64,000 bases of DNA, from positions 682,001-746,000 of the forward strand of contig NZ_RPOK01000002.1 in NCBI RefSeq assembly GCF_003820355.1, read 5' to 3'. The stretch comes from Paralteromonas sediminis. GTDB taxonomy: Bacteria; Pseudomonadota; Gammaproteobacteria; Enterobacterales; Alteromonadaceae. Position 1 is the first letter of the stretch. Every line of letters begins with the position of its first letter. The translations under genes and the position numbers were made by a program. The notes beneath the pieces are model-generated. The model had not been told where the DNA came from. It saw only the letters and a list, made by a program, of their open reading frames with translations, and did not search any database. Shown piece by piece: positions 9,333 to 18,348 of this stretch.

Positions 9333-9767
9333 ATGTTTAATCGAATCAGGTCTTTTCACAACTCAACAACCCTTCTAGTTGATTACCTGCAATCACCCGC
9401 CTTGCTGGCTGCGCGAGTGTATGTCGCCTGGGTATTTTTTAAATCTGGGCTGACAAAACTCAATGACTGGGATTCAACATTAATGCTGTTTGAATATGAA
9501 TATGAAGTCCCCTTCCTGGATCATATGACGGCGGCTTATTTGGCAACAGGCGGAGAGCTGCTATTACCCGTGCTTTTTGCACTAGGCCTACTCAGTCGTT
9601 TCTCTGCCGCGGGGCTATTTATTATCAACTGGGTTGCGGTAATAAGTTTGGTCGATATGCCCCAAGCTGCTTTTAACCTTCATCTTATTTGGGCGGGATT
9701 AACCGGTTTAGTGTTTGCTTGGGGCGGCGGATTTTTAAGCGTTGATAAAAAGCTGAAGCTCAACTAA
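9333..9767 (+). CDS. bufD: DoxX family membrane protein (BufD)
   Basis: A 144-residue inner membrane protein of the DoxX family with about four hydrophobic helices. It carries the usual early signature ARVYVAWVFFKSGLTKLNDW, followed by ATGGELLLPVLFALGL. DoxX proteins are frequent last genes of DUF692 operons (BufD in Caulobacter), where their role is not settled; links to redox or thiol metabolism have been proposed. It starts 9 bp after bufC. Its stop overlaps the convergent EamA transporter by four bases. Confidence 0.88.
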   Translation: MFNRIRSFHNSTTLLVDYLQSPALLAARVYVAWVFFKSGLTKLNDWDSTLMLFEYEYEVPFLDHMTAAYLATGGELLLPVLFALGLLSRFSAAGLFIINWVAVISLVDMPQAAFNLHLIWAGLTGLVFAWGGGFLSVDKKLKLN

Positions 9768-10717
9768 ACCGCTTTTGGTGTGCGCTTTCCAAGTGCACAT
9801 ATCATTGAGCCTAGCATAACGAGCCCAGCGCCCACATAAGCCATTGCACTGACGTTGGGAACATAGAAAAGTGCCGGCCAGATAGCGTCGGCAATTTCAC
9901 TGAATATAAAGGTAAACAAGGGAGTTGTTGATAATACTGCGCTAACCCGTGAAGCATCCCAAACACGCAAGGCCTCAGTAAACGCGCCATAGGCAACAAG
10001 CGTGTTGATACAACAAAAAAGCAAAGCCAACAATAGGCCTACACTGAGCTCGGAAACAGATCCCAGCTCACTAAAAGGCAGTAACATCAATGCCCCTACT
10101 AAGTACAAAAACACATTCAGTTGATTGGCGGAATACTGTTTCAGCAAGTTCTTTTGAAGTAATGCATAACTGGCCCATACCAACGCTGAAAAGGCAATAA
10201 TAACAATTCCGATGGGCTGTTCTTTGTCAGAGGTAAGAATATCAGGTAACCGTTGTTGAAAGAAAAGCATCAGGCCAGTGATCAGCACAACAATGCCGGT
10301 CTTCTGTGTTTTGGTCAGTGATTCTTTAAAGAAAAAAACACCCCCAGCCATTAATGCAAAAGGCGCAATTTGCATCAGGATTTGCACACTACCCGGACTT
10401 AAATAAACCAACCCCAGCACATTCGTAACGTAGTTTAGAACCAACAAAAACGTGGTGAAAAACAGCATTGAGCGCCATTTAATAGGCATGTGTAAAACTG
10501 GCTTGAGCCGTCTTTGCGCAATGAGAATAAAAAGTACAACAACCCCCGCAAACACAAAGCGGTAAAACGTAATGGTACTACTGTCCATTTGTTTCAAACA
10601 CAGGATCAAAAACAAGGGCAACACGCCCCACATTACTGCAGTAGTCAGTGAGAGAATAAGCCCTTTTGCGTAGTGATTTGTCTGTAGCGTTTCCGGTTGA
10701 TTTGGGTGTGTGCTCAA
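9764..10717 (-). CDS. EamA/DMT superfamily transporter
   Basis: A 317-residue integral membrane protein with about ten hydrophobic helices arranged as two EamA repeats. The first has ITFYRFVFAGVVVLFI and the second VSAVLSTTPLFTFIFSEIADAIWP, typical of drug/metabolite transporters of the RhaT/YdcZ type. The substrate cannot be told from sequence. The start codon lies directly against the stop of the upstream DUF6279 lipoprotein gene, so both are probably one transcript. Confidence 0.88.
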   Translation of the reverse strand: MSTHPNQPETLQTNHYAKGLILSLTTAVMWGVLPLFLILCLKQMDSSTITFYRFVFAGVVVLFILIAQRRLKPVLHMPIKWRSMLFFTTFLLVLNYVTNVLGLVYLSPGSVQILMQIAPFALMAGGVFFFKESLTKTQKTGIVVLITGLMLFFQQRLPDILTSDKEQPIGIVIIAFSALVWASYALLQKNLLKQYSANQLNVFLYLVGALMLLPFSELGSVSELSVGLLLALLFCCINTLVAYGAFTEALRVWDASRVSAVLSTTPLFTFIFSEIADAIWPALFYVPNVSAMAYVGAGLVMLGSMICALGKRTPKAV

Positions 10718-11569
10718 CTAGGTTTTTTCCATGAGATCATCAAGATCGCTGATAATATCGTTTATTTCCTCAATGAGCTTGCTTTTTTGTTTATCTGACA
10801 ACGTCGATCCCAACTCTACCATTAACGCAATTGACTGCGCACGGTTCGCGTCTCTATTAACAGCATACTCCGGTGAACGATAGCTATCTGGATTAAGCAT
10901 CATAGTGGTCAGTTGCTGCGCAAATTCTGGATTCGAATCACGGTTGGCAAATAATTGTCTGGCTTCGTTTTGGATCAGGCGTCGGTACGCTATCCAGTCA
11001 TCACCCGTTGCAATAAACAGCGCCGCATATTTTTCAACAATACGCTTTTGCTCACTGCTCAACCTACCAATATTGTCCTCTATTTCGTCTGTAATACTCT
11101 CAATGCGTTTCTCGAGTCGTTTCTCAGGTCCGCCTTTACGGCGTTTAGCCATTCTTTTTTCTTGTTTTACGTTCTCTTTTTCCAGTGACGCGAACAAGTA
11201 CGTAATTTGCTCTTCATTGATATCGAGAGCCATTTCCACCAATGCAGGCGTAACTTTCTCACGCACACGTTCAAAGTGCGCAGTACCTTGCTCCATATGT
11301 CGGGCAATAGTTTGCTCATCAAGATGACCATTTTTTATATCGTGCTTAATCGATTCCAATTGTGCCTTGTATTTACCTAACTCTTCCTGACGGTGCCACG
11401 TCATCCATTTGGCCACCTTGCTATCAAAAAATGCTTCTTGCTCATCGTTTAGCTCAATGTAATCGTCGAGATACCAGTACACCAACCAATCAAAATTGTT
11501 GTAGGCGAATTTTGTAGAACAACCCGTTAGGGTCAGCACTAAAATCAGACAAAAAACTTTTTTAAACAT
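10718..11569 (-). CDS. DUF6279 family lipoprotein
   Basis: From the ATG at 11569 the product is a 283-residue lipoprotein: MFKKVFCLILVLTLTGC gives a clear lipobox with lipidation at C17. The mature N-terminus (YNNFDWLVYWYLDDYIELN) is characteristic of DUF6279. The remainder is highly charged and helical with probable coiled coil (residues about 150-200). Function is unknown. Earlier in-frame starts would bury the signal peptide and run into the divergent pfk promoter, so they are rejected. Confidence 0.82.
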   Translation of the reverse strand: MFKKVFCLILVLTLTGCSTKFAYNNFDWLVYWYLDDYIELNDEQEAFFDSKVAKWMTWHRQEELGKYKAQLESIKHDIKNGHLDEQTIARHMEQGTAHFERVREKVTPALVEMALDINEEQITYLFASLEKENVKQEKRMAKRRKGGPEKRLEKRIESITDEIEDNIGRLSSEQKRIVEKYAALFIATGDDWIAYRRLIQNEARQLFANRDSNPEFAQQLTTMMLNPDSYRSPEYAVNRDANRAQSIALMVELGSTLSDKQKSKLIEEINDIISDLDDLMEKT

Positions 11570-11660
11570 CAATTTAACCCGGCATTTTGCTTGAGCCATG
11601 AATAGGCTTTCTTTATCATCATTATTGGTTACGACAAAATTGCATAGCAAGGATTCATTT

Positions 11661-12659
11661 GTGACAAAAAATTTCGCTGTACTAAGCTCTGGCGGTGACG
11701 CACCGGGCATGAATGCTGCCGTCCGTGCAGTTGTCTTGGCTTGCGAAAGAGAAGGTGGCCAAGTGATAGGTTATCGCTATGGCTACAACGGCTTACTGTC
11801 ACAATCATGCAGAAACCTTAATGCGAAAACGGTTCACAACCTGATTCAACAAGGTGGCACTGTACTGCACAGTGGTCGATGCCCTGAATTTAAATCTGAG
11901 CAAAGTGCTAAAACAGCGGCAGCTAACCTAAATGAAAAGGCCATCGATTGCCTCATTGTCATTGGCGGCGACGGTTCTTTTAGAGGTGCCGCGCATTTGT
12001 CTAAGTATTGGTCGGGCCAGGTGATAGGATTGCCCGGTACGATAGATAACGACATTCCAGGTACTGACGCCACTATAGGTTATTACACGGCTATCGAAAC
12101 TGCGGTGACGTCAATCGATAAAGTCCGTGACACCGCTGACGCTTTTGAACGGCTCTTTCTTGTAGAAGTAATGGGCAGGCATGCCGGCTTTTTAGCATTA
12201 AAAGCCGCCATCGCATCAGCGTCGGATTACGTTATCTTGCCAGAGTTGTTTGAATCTGAAGACAAGAGTCTGAACGAGATAGAGTTGCAACTTCACAAAC
12301 ACAGAAAAGACGTTGAACATGACAGTTTTATCATCGTTGTGGCTGAAAATGTGTGGCCTGGCGGTTTAGACGCATTGTCTTCGTCATTGGCACAACGTAC
12401 AGGTTCTGAAATTAGACCCGTTATATTGGGCCACGTGCAAAGGGGTGGTTCACCAGTATCCCAAGACCGAATACTGGCCACAAAATTAGGGTGTGAAGCG
12501 GTTCAGGCTGCCTATGATGGTGATAATTGCATTATGATTGGGGAGCAAAAAGGAGAACTCGTTAGAACGCCTTTGAGCGAAGTGTGCGACGCCAGTAAAC
12601 CACTGACCGCTAGCACAGTCAAAACAATGAAACTATTACTGAACAATCGTTACGCGTAA
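11661..12659 (+). CDS. pfkA: 6-phosphofructokinase
   Basis: The 332-residue protein catalyses phosphorylation of fructose 6-phosphate. Motifs in order are SSGGDAPGMNAAVRA at the start, VIGGDGSFRGA (the GGDGS form expected for ATP rather than pyrophosphate use), LPGTIDNDIPGTD with the catalytic aspartate, VEVMGRHAGF, and LGHVQRGGSP near the end. A GTG at 11661 is chosen because AAGGA lies seven bases before it and because it gives the normal family N-terminus; the open frame extends 21 codons further upstream without a good site. It is monocistronic and divergent from the DUF6279 gene. ATP specificity should be confirmed biochemically. Confidence 0.93.
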   Translation: MTKNFAVLSSGGDAPGMNAAVRAVVLACEREGGQVIGYRYGYNGLLSQSCRNLNAKTVHNLIQQGGTVLHSGRCPEFKSEQSAKTAAANLNEKAIDCLIVIGGDGSFRGAAHLSKYWSGQVIGLPGTIDNDIPGTDATIGYYTAIETAVTSIDKVRDTADAFERLFLVEVMGRHAGFLALKAAIASASDYVILPELFESEDKSLNEIELQLHKHRKDVEHDSFIIVVAENVWPGGLDALSSSLAQRTGSEIRPVILGHVQRGGSPVSQDRILATKLGCEAVQAAYDGDNCIMIGEQKGELVRTPLSEVCDASKPLTASTVKTMKLLLNNRYA

Positions 12660-12774
12660 CCAATATTTGCTTTACCCATCTAGGATTGGCGTTTGCGCCG
12701 CTTTGCATTACTATTAAATCAATAGAATGATAAAACCGTTAAATCACTAATCAAGACAAAGGAGTGTGTTGTGC

Positions 12775-13161
12775 ATGGTAGCGTTTCTATTTTCTGACCT
12801 TAATTGTGTATTCACTGTGGCACTGGGTATTGTTCTGGCCCTATCTATCGCTGAAAGCATTGGCTTTATTTTTGGCTTAGACTTACTTCATTTGAAACGC
12901 GATTCATCTCCTTTATCCCACGCTAAAAAGCCGCCTCACCCATCGTGGACATTGCGGCTTATTGTCTTACTGTCGATATTTGCTTTTGTCGGATACTTGA
13001 TCACGTACTTATTCAGCACATTTATACCCCAAGTGGCTCATGCGGGGCTGACCGTGATGCTATCGCTTATCGTTAGTTTAGGCATGTTCTTATTGTTGCC
13101 CGCCTTATCGATGATCAATAAGGTTTCATCACAGGCCTTTGATAATAACAGCGTACCCTAA
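12775..13161 (+). CDS. Small membrane protein resembling the N-terminal half of YqiJ
   Basis: A 128-residue protein with three hydrophobic segments (about 5-33, 58-84 and 93-112). FTVALGIVLALSIAESIGFIFG, read loosely, and the following LRLIVLLSIFAFVGYLI resemble the membrane half of YqiJ, which normally continues into an OB-fold domain of about 80 residues. Here the frame stops after the third helix and I see no OB-fold coding downstream. The usual flotillin partner (YqiK) is absent. AAAGGAG ends 10 bp before the ATG at 12775; a GTG or TTG slightly upstream is possible. The family assignment is from memory and tentative. Confidence 0.55.
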   Translation: MVAFLFSDLNCVFTVALGIVLALSIAESIGFIFGLDLLHLKRDSSPLSHAKKPPHPSWTLRLIVLLSIFAFVGYLITYLFSTFIPQVAHAGLTVMLSLIVSLGMFLLLPALSMINKVSSQAFDNNSVP

Positions 13162-13991
13162 CTATGCATTGCAGCTTTAACCTTATCCCGATGAGATCGC
13201 GATACCTTTAACTCGGTCTCGTTTTGCAGTATGAGGTGATATTCACCGCTTACATGACTCACCATTTTTTTCACAAAGTTAATATTAACAATAGCTGAAC
13301 GGTGAACACGAACAAAAACATTGGGATTAAGCTCTTTTTCGAGCTCTTTCATTGTTTTTCGCATGATGTGCATACCCTCTTTAGCATGCACACACATGTA
13401 ATCGCCGGCAGCATCAATCCACAATATACTGTCTACAGGTACACGGGTTACCTCAGAGCCGTCCTTAATAGCCATAGTGTCTGAATAAGGGCTAGATTCA
13501 ACGGGCTCGTCGTTGGCTAACTTCTCTAGCACGTCAGTGGCAGATTGTCCTGTATACCCTGCAACCAAATTAATGAGCTTATCAGACTGCTCTGACTGGT
13601 TCTGCTGTTTGAGTGACGCTCTCACTCTGTCTAATGCTTCAGCAATGCGTTCGTCATCAGCAGGTTTGAGTAAATAGTCAAGGGCGTGAATTTCAAATGC
13701 CTTTATCGCATAGGCATCATAGGCTGTTACAAACAAAATAATAGGTAGCGTGGTCAGTGTTTTTTTCAATTCCGCAACTACCTGAAAGCCGTTTAGCTCA
13801 GGCATTTGAATATCGAGAAAAACCACATCGGGCAAATGCGTCATAATGGCATGCACGGCTTCTTGGCCGGTAGAGCACTCAGTGATAATTTCAATATCTT
13901 TGTGCTCTTCTAAACGATATCGCAACCCCTTTCTTGCAAGCGGTTCATCATCAACCACAATAACTTTGATTGTTCCCGAATTATTCTGCAT
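13158..13991 (-). CDS. LytTR-family response regulator
   Basis: A 277-residue regulator. The receiver domain (about 8-125) has D14-D15, phosphoacceptor D60 in VVFLDIQMPELNG and K112-type lysine in YLLKPADDE. A C-terminal LytTR DNA-binding domain (about 170-277) includes ILWIDAAGDYMCVHAKEG and VRVHRSAIVNINFVKKM. A Gln/Ser-rich linker of about 40 residues joins them. The start overlaps the stop of the sensor kinase gene by 11 bp, so the pair is one operon. Targets are unknown. Confidence 0.93.
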   Translation of the reverse strand: MQNNSGTIKVIVVDDEPLARKGLRYRLEEHKDIEIITECSTGQEAVHAIMTHLPDVVFLDIQMPELNGFQVVAELKKTLTTLPIILFVTAYDAYAIKAFEIHALDYLLKPADDERIAEALDRVRASLKQQNQSEQSDKLINLVAGYTGQSATDVLEKLANDEPVESSPYSDTMAIKDGSEVTRVPVDSILWIDAAGDYMCVHAKEGMHIMRKTMKELEKELNPNVFVRVHRSAIVNINFVKKMVSHVSGEYHLILQNETELKVSRSHRDKVKAAMHS

Positions 13992-15072
13992 CGTTCCTTT
14001 CCTTCACTTCATAGGGAATTCTTATTCTCACTCTAACTCCTTGCGGCTGATTATGCTCAATGGTGAAAGCAAAATTTCGATTATACAAGGAGTGCAGACG
14101 TTCTCTAATATTCACTAAACCCACGCCATTCTCGCGCTTGAGCTGGCCGTTCTTTATTTTAGCACCCGGCCCATTATCGGCCACATCTAACAATAAGTCG
14201 TGACCAAAGATTTTCGCTGAAATCTCTATTGCACCACCACCGGTCATTTTGGATATCGCATGCTTTATTGCATTTTCAATAATGGGTTGCAAAAGCAAAC
14301 TCGGAACGAGCGCTTGTTCGCATTTTTCAGATACGTCCCACTGTACATTCAACCGGTCGTCAAAGCGCACTTTTTCAATTTCAAGATACAACCTTAACGC
14401 CTTTATTTCCTCACCCAATGGCACTTTTTTTATAGGGTCATTATCCAGTGAATAACGCAAGAAATCGCTCAAACGAGATACCATTTTTTCTGCGGTTTTA
14501 TTCTCTTTCATCAAAACTAATGTAGAGATCGCATTCAAAGTATTAAACAAAAAATGGGGATTGAGCTGATACCGCAACATCTTTAAATGCGCCTGATGGG
14601 CCATGGTAGTTGCGGTAAGTGCATTTTGTTTTTCTTTTTGAAGCATTTGGTAGTTTTTAATACCAAAATAAAGCACAGCCCAACAACCAATAATCACAAA
14701 GGCATTGATTGTGCCATGAAAATAGTAAATCAGTTCTTCAGGCCGAAAGCCATGTTTGTAGATCTCCCAATAGTGGAAGTTTCTGGCCACCGCCCACAAC
14801 AGCGAAACAGCATAGGTGGCAGCAAGAATGGTTAGCGCCATCTTGACCAAAGAATACTGACGACTGTGCTGAAAAACATAGCGAAGAGGTACTGTTAACA
14901 CCCAGCCTGCTAATGAATTTAATAAAACGATAAACAGAAATATCGGACGGGGGTCGTTTAGAAACGACCCAATATAATAAATAATTGCCAGACCAAGCCA
15001 ACCTAGCGTGTGAAGACCCCAAAACAGTCTTTCGTTGCTTTCAAACCATTTGTACCAACGACTCACGGACAA
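13981..15072 (-). CDS. LytS/YehU-type sensor histidine kinase
   Basis: A 363-residue membrane kinase. Four or so transmembrane helices span about 17-140, without a recognisable extracellular sensor domain. A His_kinase domain (PF06580 type) follows with LNPHFLFNTLNAIS, phosphoacceptor H173, then an ATPase domain with the N-box LQPIIENAIKHA and the G-box DNGPGA. It pairs with the overlapping downstream LytTR regulator. The signal is unknown; the five-prime region of about 100 bases before it shows no clear operator. Confidence 0.93.
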   Translation of the reverse strand: MSVSRWYKWFESNERLFWGLHTLGWLGLAIIYYIGSFLNDPRPIFLFIVLLNSLAGWVLTVPLRYVFQHSRQYSLVKMALTILAATYAVSLLWAVARNFHYWEIYKHGFRPEELIYYFHGTINAFVIIGCWAVLYFGIKNYQMLQKEKQNALTATTMAHQAHLKMLRYQLNPHFLFNTLNAISTLVLMKENKTAEKMVSRLSDFLRYSLDNDPIKKVPLGEEIKALRLYLEIEKVRFDDRLNVQWDVSEKCEQALVPSLLLQPIIENAIKHAISKMTGGGAIEISAKIFGHDLLLDVADNGPGAKIKNGQLKRENGVGLVNIRERLHSLYNRNFAFTIEHNQPQGVRVRIRIPYEVKERNDAE

Positions 15073-15179
15073 ACTCTAATTAACTATGTTGAGTTCAGTA
15101 TAACGTCAAATTTGGGCAGATAATGCGTGTTTACCGTACATGCACCTCGCTTTATCGCATAAAAGTGATTGCAGGTTGC

Positions 15180-15641
15180 TCAATAGGAAATGTTCATGCG
15201 CTTTAACCAATGCACCCACCACCAGGCAGGCCCCACAAGTAAGAAACGCAAATCCTCAAAGAATGAAGGCTTTTTACCTTCGATTTTATGCCCTATGAAC
15301 TGCAACACCCACATCACCACAAACAGCGCCAAACAAAACTGCCAAACCACCACGCCATAAGACGCTAATAACGCAATGAACGCAAATGACGCGATAGACA
15401 ATAATGTCATGGCTGCACCTATGGGCCCAGACAAACGAAAGTAATAATACAGTGTGGGTATGATAGCAATGTGAGCCCAAGTCACATCAAACTTAACCAG
15501 CCACGCTGGAACAGGAATGGACCAGATGAGTCCGAGTGTGACTAGAAATATGCTGGGAACAGCGATGGCATGAATAACAACGTTAGTCTTGTTTTGGTGA
15601 CTTTCACCGTATTGTTGAAGGAGTTTTTCTATCTGTCTCAT
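15180..15641 (-). CDS. DUF962/Mpo1-like membrane protein
   Basis: A 153-residue protein with about four membrane helices. The N-terminal block QQYGESHQNKTNVVIHAIAVP and the C-terminal HKIEGKKPSFFEDLRFLLVGP are the two conserved histidine-containing stretches of the DUF962 family, to which yeast Mpo1, a 2-hydroxy fatty acid dioxygenase, belongs. By family the bacterial protein may act on lipids with iron, but this is inference. The ATG at 15641 has GGAA before it; a start at 15668 is also possible. Confidence 0.85.
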   Translation of the reverse strand: MRQIEKLLQQYGESHQNKTNVVIHAIAVPSIFLVTLGLIWSIPVPAWLVKFDVTWAHIAIIPTLYYYFRLSGPIGAAMTLLSIASFAFIALLASYGVVVWQFCLALFVVMWVLQFIGHKIEGKKPSFFEDLRFLLVGPAWWWVHWLKRMNISY

Positions 15642-15772
15642 AACGTTTCCAATCGCAATTTTCGCCATAGTATTGTAAATAGAATGTAAACACAAAGCGC
15701 TTTTTTACATCACTTGCGCTTTTTTTAAATCTCTTTACATTACGCCATTAGTCTACACAGAAAGTTACGCTT

Positions 15773-17521
15773 ATGATCACATATCAGGTATCACTCGCCT
15801 CAGTTTCTTTGCAAACGTTACATGTTTCAATGTCTATTCCGGCTTGCGGAGAAACCACCACGCTCACGTTACCAAGCTGGATCCCCGGTAGCTATAAAAT
15901 ACGCGACTTCGCAAAAAATATCGGTGAATTTACGGCCCTGTCTCAGGACAATACCCCTCTCACATGGCAAAAACTTGACAAACAAACCTGGCAAATAAAT
16001 ACGGAAGGTAAAGCCTGTACTGTTTATTACACGGTAGTGGCAAACGACTATTCAGTGCGGGGCGCTTTTATTAGTGATGAGTACGCCTTTTTTAATGGAA
16101 CCAGTACTTTTCTTCAAGTAAAAGACCAGCCTGATATGCCCTACTCCATGCAGATAGACGAGAATTCAGCGCCCATGGGTTGGGAAACCTTTTCTTCCAT
16201 GCCAGAGGTATGTGCCGATTACTATGAATTTATCGACCATCCCGTATATTGGGGAAAAGGCCAAGTAAAATCGTTTACGGTGAAGGGTGTCGACATTACT
16301 TTGCTTTTCTCGGGTACACACCCTTTGGATATTGATGCAATTTGTCAGGACTTGGCGCCCATCTGCGCGCACCACCTCACATTGTTTGGAGCCCCCTATC
16401 CTATTGAGAATTACCTCTTTATAACCTTACTTGCGGACACAGGCTACGGTGGACTTGAGCATCGCCATTCAACAGTATTGATGTACCCAAGATTCGATTT
16501 ACCCATGAAGGGGGAAAATCGCTCTATATCCGACAATTACATCGATTTTTTAAGTTTGTGCAGTCATGAGTTCTTTCATACTTGGCACGTTAAACGCTTA
16601 CGTCCTAGCGTTATGCTGCAACCTGATCTCAGTCGCGAAGTCTATACTCCTCAGCTTTGGATATATGAAGGGTTTACCAGTTTTTATGACGATCTGGCAG
16701 TGGCACGTGCTGGAAAAATGTCACCAGAACACTACTGCACTGTGCTCGGTCGCCATATAACGCGCTTATTGCATACACCGGGGCGTCATAAACAAAGTGT
16801 TGCAGCGTCAAGCTTTGAGGCCTGGACGCGCTTTTATCAACAGGATGCACACTCAAATAATCATATCGTCAGCTACTATACGAAAGGCGGGATTATCGCG
16901 TTGGGCTTAGACATCATTTTACGCGTGCGCTCGGATAACAAGGTGTCTATGGATATACTGATGCAAACCTTATGGAATATGGCTGGGCGCAGTGAGACTG
17001 GTAGCCAAGACGATATTATCCTCAACGCGTGTGATTCACTTAACGTAGAAGTACGAGATTACCTAGATAACGTGGTTGAAGGCACAGAAGATGTTGATCT
17101 TGACAGCCTTCTTCCCAAGATAGGCTTGAAACTCAACCTCAGACCGCGTTCGAATACTGCCGACAAAGGCGGTGTAAATAGCGAACAGCACCCAAAATAC
17201 GACTTTGGGGTCACCCTCGCTGAAAATACAGGAATGGGTTGTAAGGTTACCCAACTACAAGAAAACAGTGCAGCTGATCATGCAGGTTTACAGGTAGGTG
17301 ATATCGTAGTTGCTGTTGACGGCTGGGTAGCCAACGAAACCCTATGGAGACGCCTACTTACACAAAGTGAAGCAGAGTCCTTGAGCCTTTCAGTAGCGCG
17401 CCAAGGAAGACTGATAAACCTGCACATGCCAGTGCAACCCAGTAAGCATAGAGTGGCCTTTTTGACCATAGAAAACCGCGAACGTTATCTGTCTTGGCTA
17501 GGTCGTGATGAAGCTGAATAG
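15773..17521 (+). CDS. M61 family metallopeptidase with PDZ domain
   Basis: A 582-residue peptidase. The N-terminal beta domain (about 1-170) precedes a gluzincin catalytic domain with SHEFFHTWHVKRLRP (zinc ligands H265 and H269, catalytic E266) and the third ligand E299 in LWIYEGF. A PDZ domain occupies about 480-575 (MGCKVTQLQENSAADHAGLQVGDIV, abbreviated by its key GLQVGD). Family members are aminopeptidases preferring glycine or alanine. No signal peptide is visible, so it is likely cytoplasmic. It overlaps the convergent M23 gene by 37 bp at the 3' ends. Confidence 0.93.
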   Translation: MITYQVSLASVSLQTLHVSMSIPACGETTTLTLPSWIPGSYKIRDFAKNIGEFTALSQDNTPLTWQKLDKQTWQINTEGKACTVYYTVVANDYSVRGAFISDEYAFFNGTSTFLQVKDQPDMPYSMQIDENSAPMGWETFSSMPEVCADYYEFIDHPVYWGKGQVKSFTVKGVDITLLFSGTHPLDIDAICQDLAPICAHHLTLFGAPYPIENYLFITLLADTGYGGLEHRHSTVLMYPRFDLPMKGENRSISDNYIDFLSLCSHEFFHTWHVKRLRPSVMLQPDLSREVYTPQLWIYEGFTSFYDDLAVARAGKMSPEHYCTVLGRHITRLLHTPGRHKQSVAASSFEAWTRFYQQDAHSNNHIVSYYTKGGIIALGLDIILRVRSDNKVSMDILMQTLWNMAGRSETGSQDDIILNACDSLNVEVRDYLDNVVEGTEDVDLDSLLPKIGLKLNLRPRSNTADKGGVNSEQHPKYDFGVTLAENTGMGCKVTQLQENSAADHAGLQVGDIVVAVDGWVANETLWRRLLTQSEAESLSLSVARQGRLINLHMPVQPSKHRVAFLTIENRERYLSWLGRDEAE

Positions 17522-18348
17522 TCAAGACCATCACGCTCAGGCACAAGCAATGCGGGGTCTAACCTGACCGACTTCCAGTTGATCCGCCAGTCGAGATGAG
17601 GGCCGGTGGATCTGCCACTGGACCCAACCTCGCCTATCTTTTGCCCCTGACTGACCGTTTCACCGACACCAACCGCAAAGCTATCTAAATGTAAAAAGGT
17701 AGAAAAGACACCTAAACCATGGTCAATAATTAATGTTGCGCCAGAGTAATACAGATCAGGGTCAGCTAAGGTGACGACACCCGACGCTGGTGCTACTACT
17801 GGAGTGCCTGTACTTGCTGCCAGGTCAATACCAAAATGCGGTCTACTGGGCTTGCCATTGAGTATTCTCTGACTGCCATAAACGCCGGTTATTACGCCGT
17901 CTGAAGGCCAAATAAACGAGTCAGTGAAACCACGCATAGTAGAAACTTCTGAACGTGCACGCCTAACGCGCTGTGCATCGTTGCGGATGCGCGCTAGTAC
18001 CTCACTGGGCGGCGTGACTTTATTTTGATCCAGCCCATCAATACGCTGAATACGATAGGCTCTTTTTTGTATGTTTAACGTTTTTTCTGACCAAGTTTTT
18101 TCACCGGGTAATTGCCACTTAAGCAAATGTGTCAGCTTGTCGTCTCTGGAAAAACCAAAAACAAAATGTCCTTGTTCTGAAACATCAACACGCTGATCAT
18201 TTAAGAAAAGGGTTGCTCCGGGAACAAGCGTCCCCCTGATCAGGCTACCTTGCAGATATTCGCCGTCTAATGTGAGTGCTTGGACATGGGTGTGTATCAC
18301 AAAGACTATTGTGACCAATGAACAAAAAAGCCCTCGCCGACCTATCAT
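17485..18348 (-). CDS. M23 family metallopeptidase (LytM-type)
   Basis: A 287-residue exported protein. The signal peptide ends near HVQA-LT (about 26). The C-terminal M23 domain has HFGIDLAASTGTPVVAP (ligands H and D), ATLIIDHGLGVFSTFLHLD, and the final GRSTGPHLDWRI, all catalytic residues being present. It should cleave peptidoglycan cross-bridges or stem peptides in the periplasm. It follows the PTPS-like gene with a four-base ATGA overlap, so both are translated together, although a functional link between a pterin-fold protein and a cell-wall hydrolase is not obvious. Confidence 0.92.
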   Translation of the reverse strand: MIGRRGLFCSLVTIVFVIHTHVQALTLDGEYLQGSLIRGTLVPGATLFLNDQRVDVSEQGHFVFGFSRDDKLTHLLKWQLPGEKTWSEKTLNIQKRAYRIQRIDGLDQNKVTPPSEVLARIRNDAQRVRRARSEVSTMRGFTDSFIWPSDGVITGVYGSQRILNGKPSRPHFGIDLAASTGTPVVAPASGVVTLADPDLYYSGATLIIDHGLGVFSTFLHLDSFAVGVGETVSQGQKIGEVGSSGRSTGPHLDWRINWKSVRLDPALLVPERDGLDYSASSRPSQDR

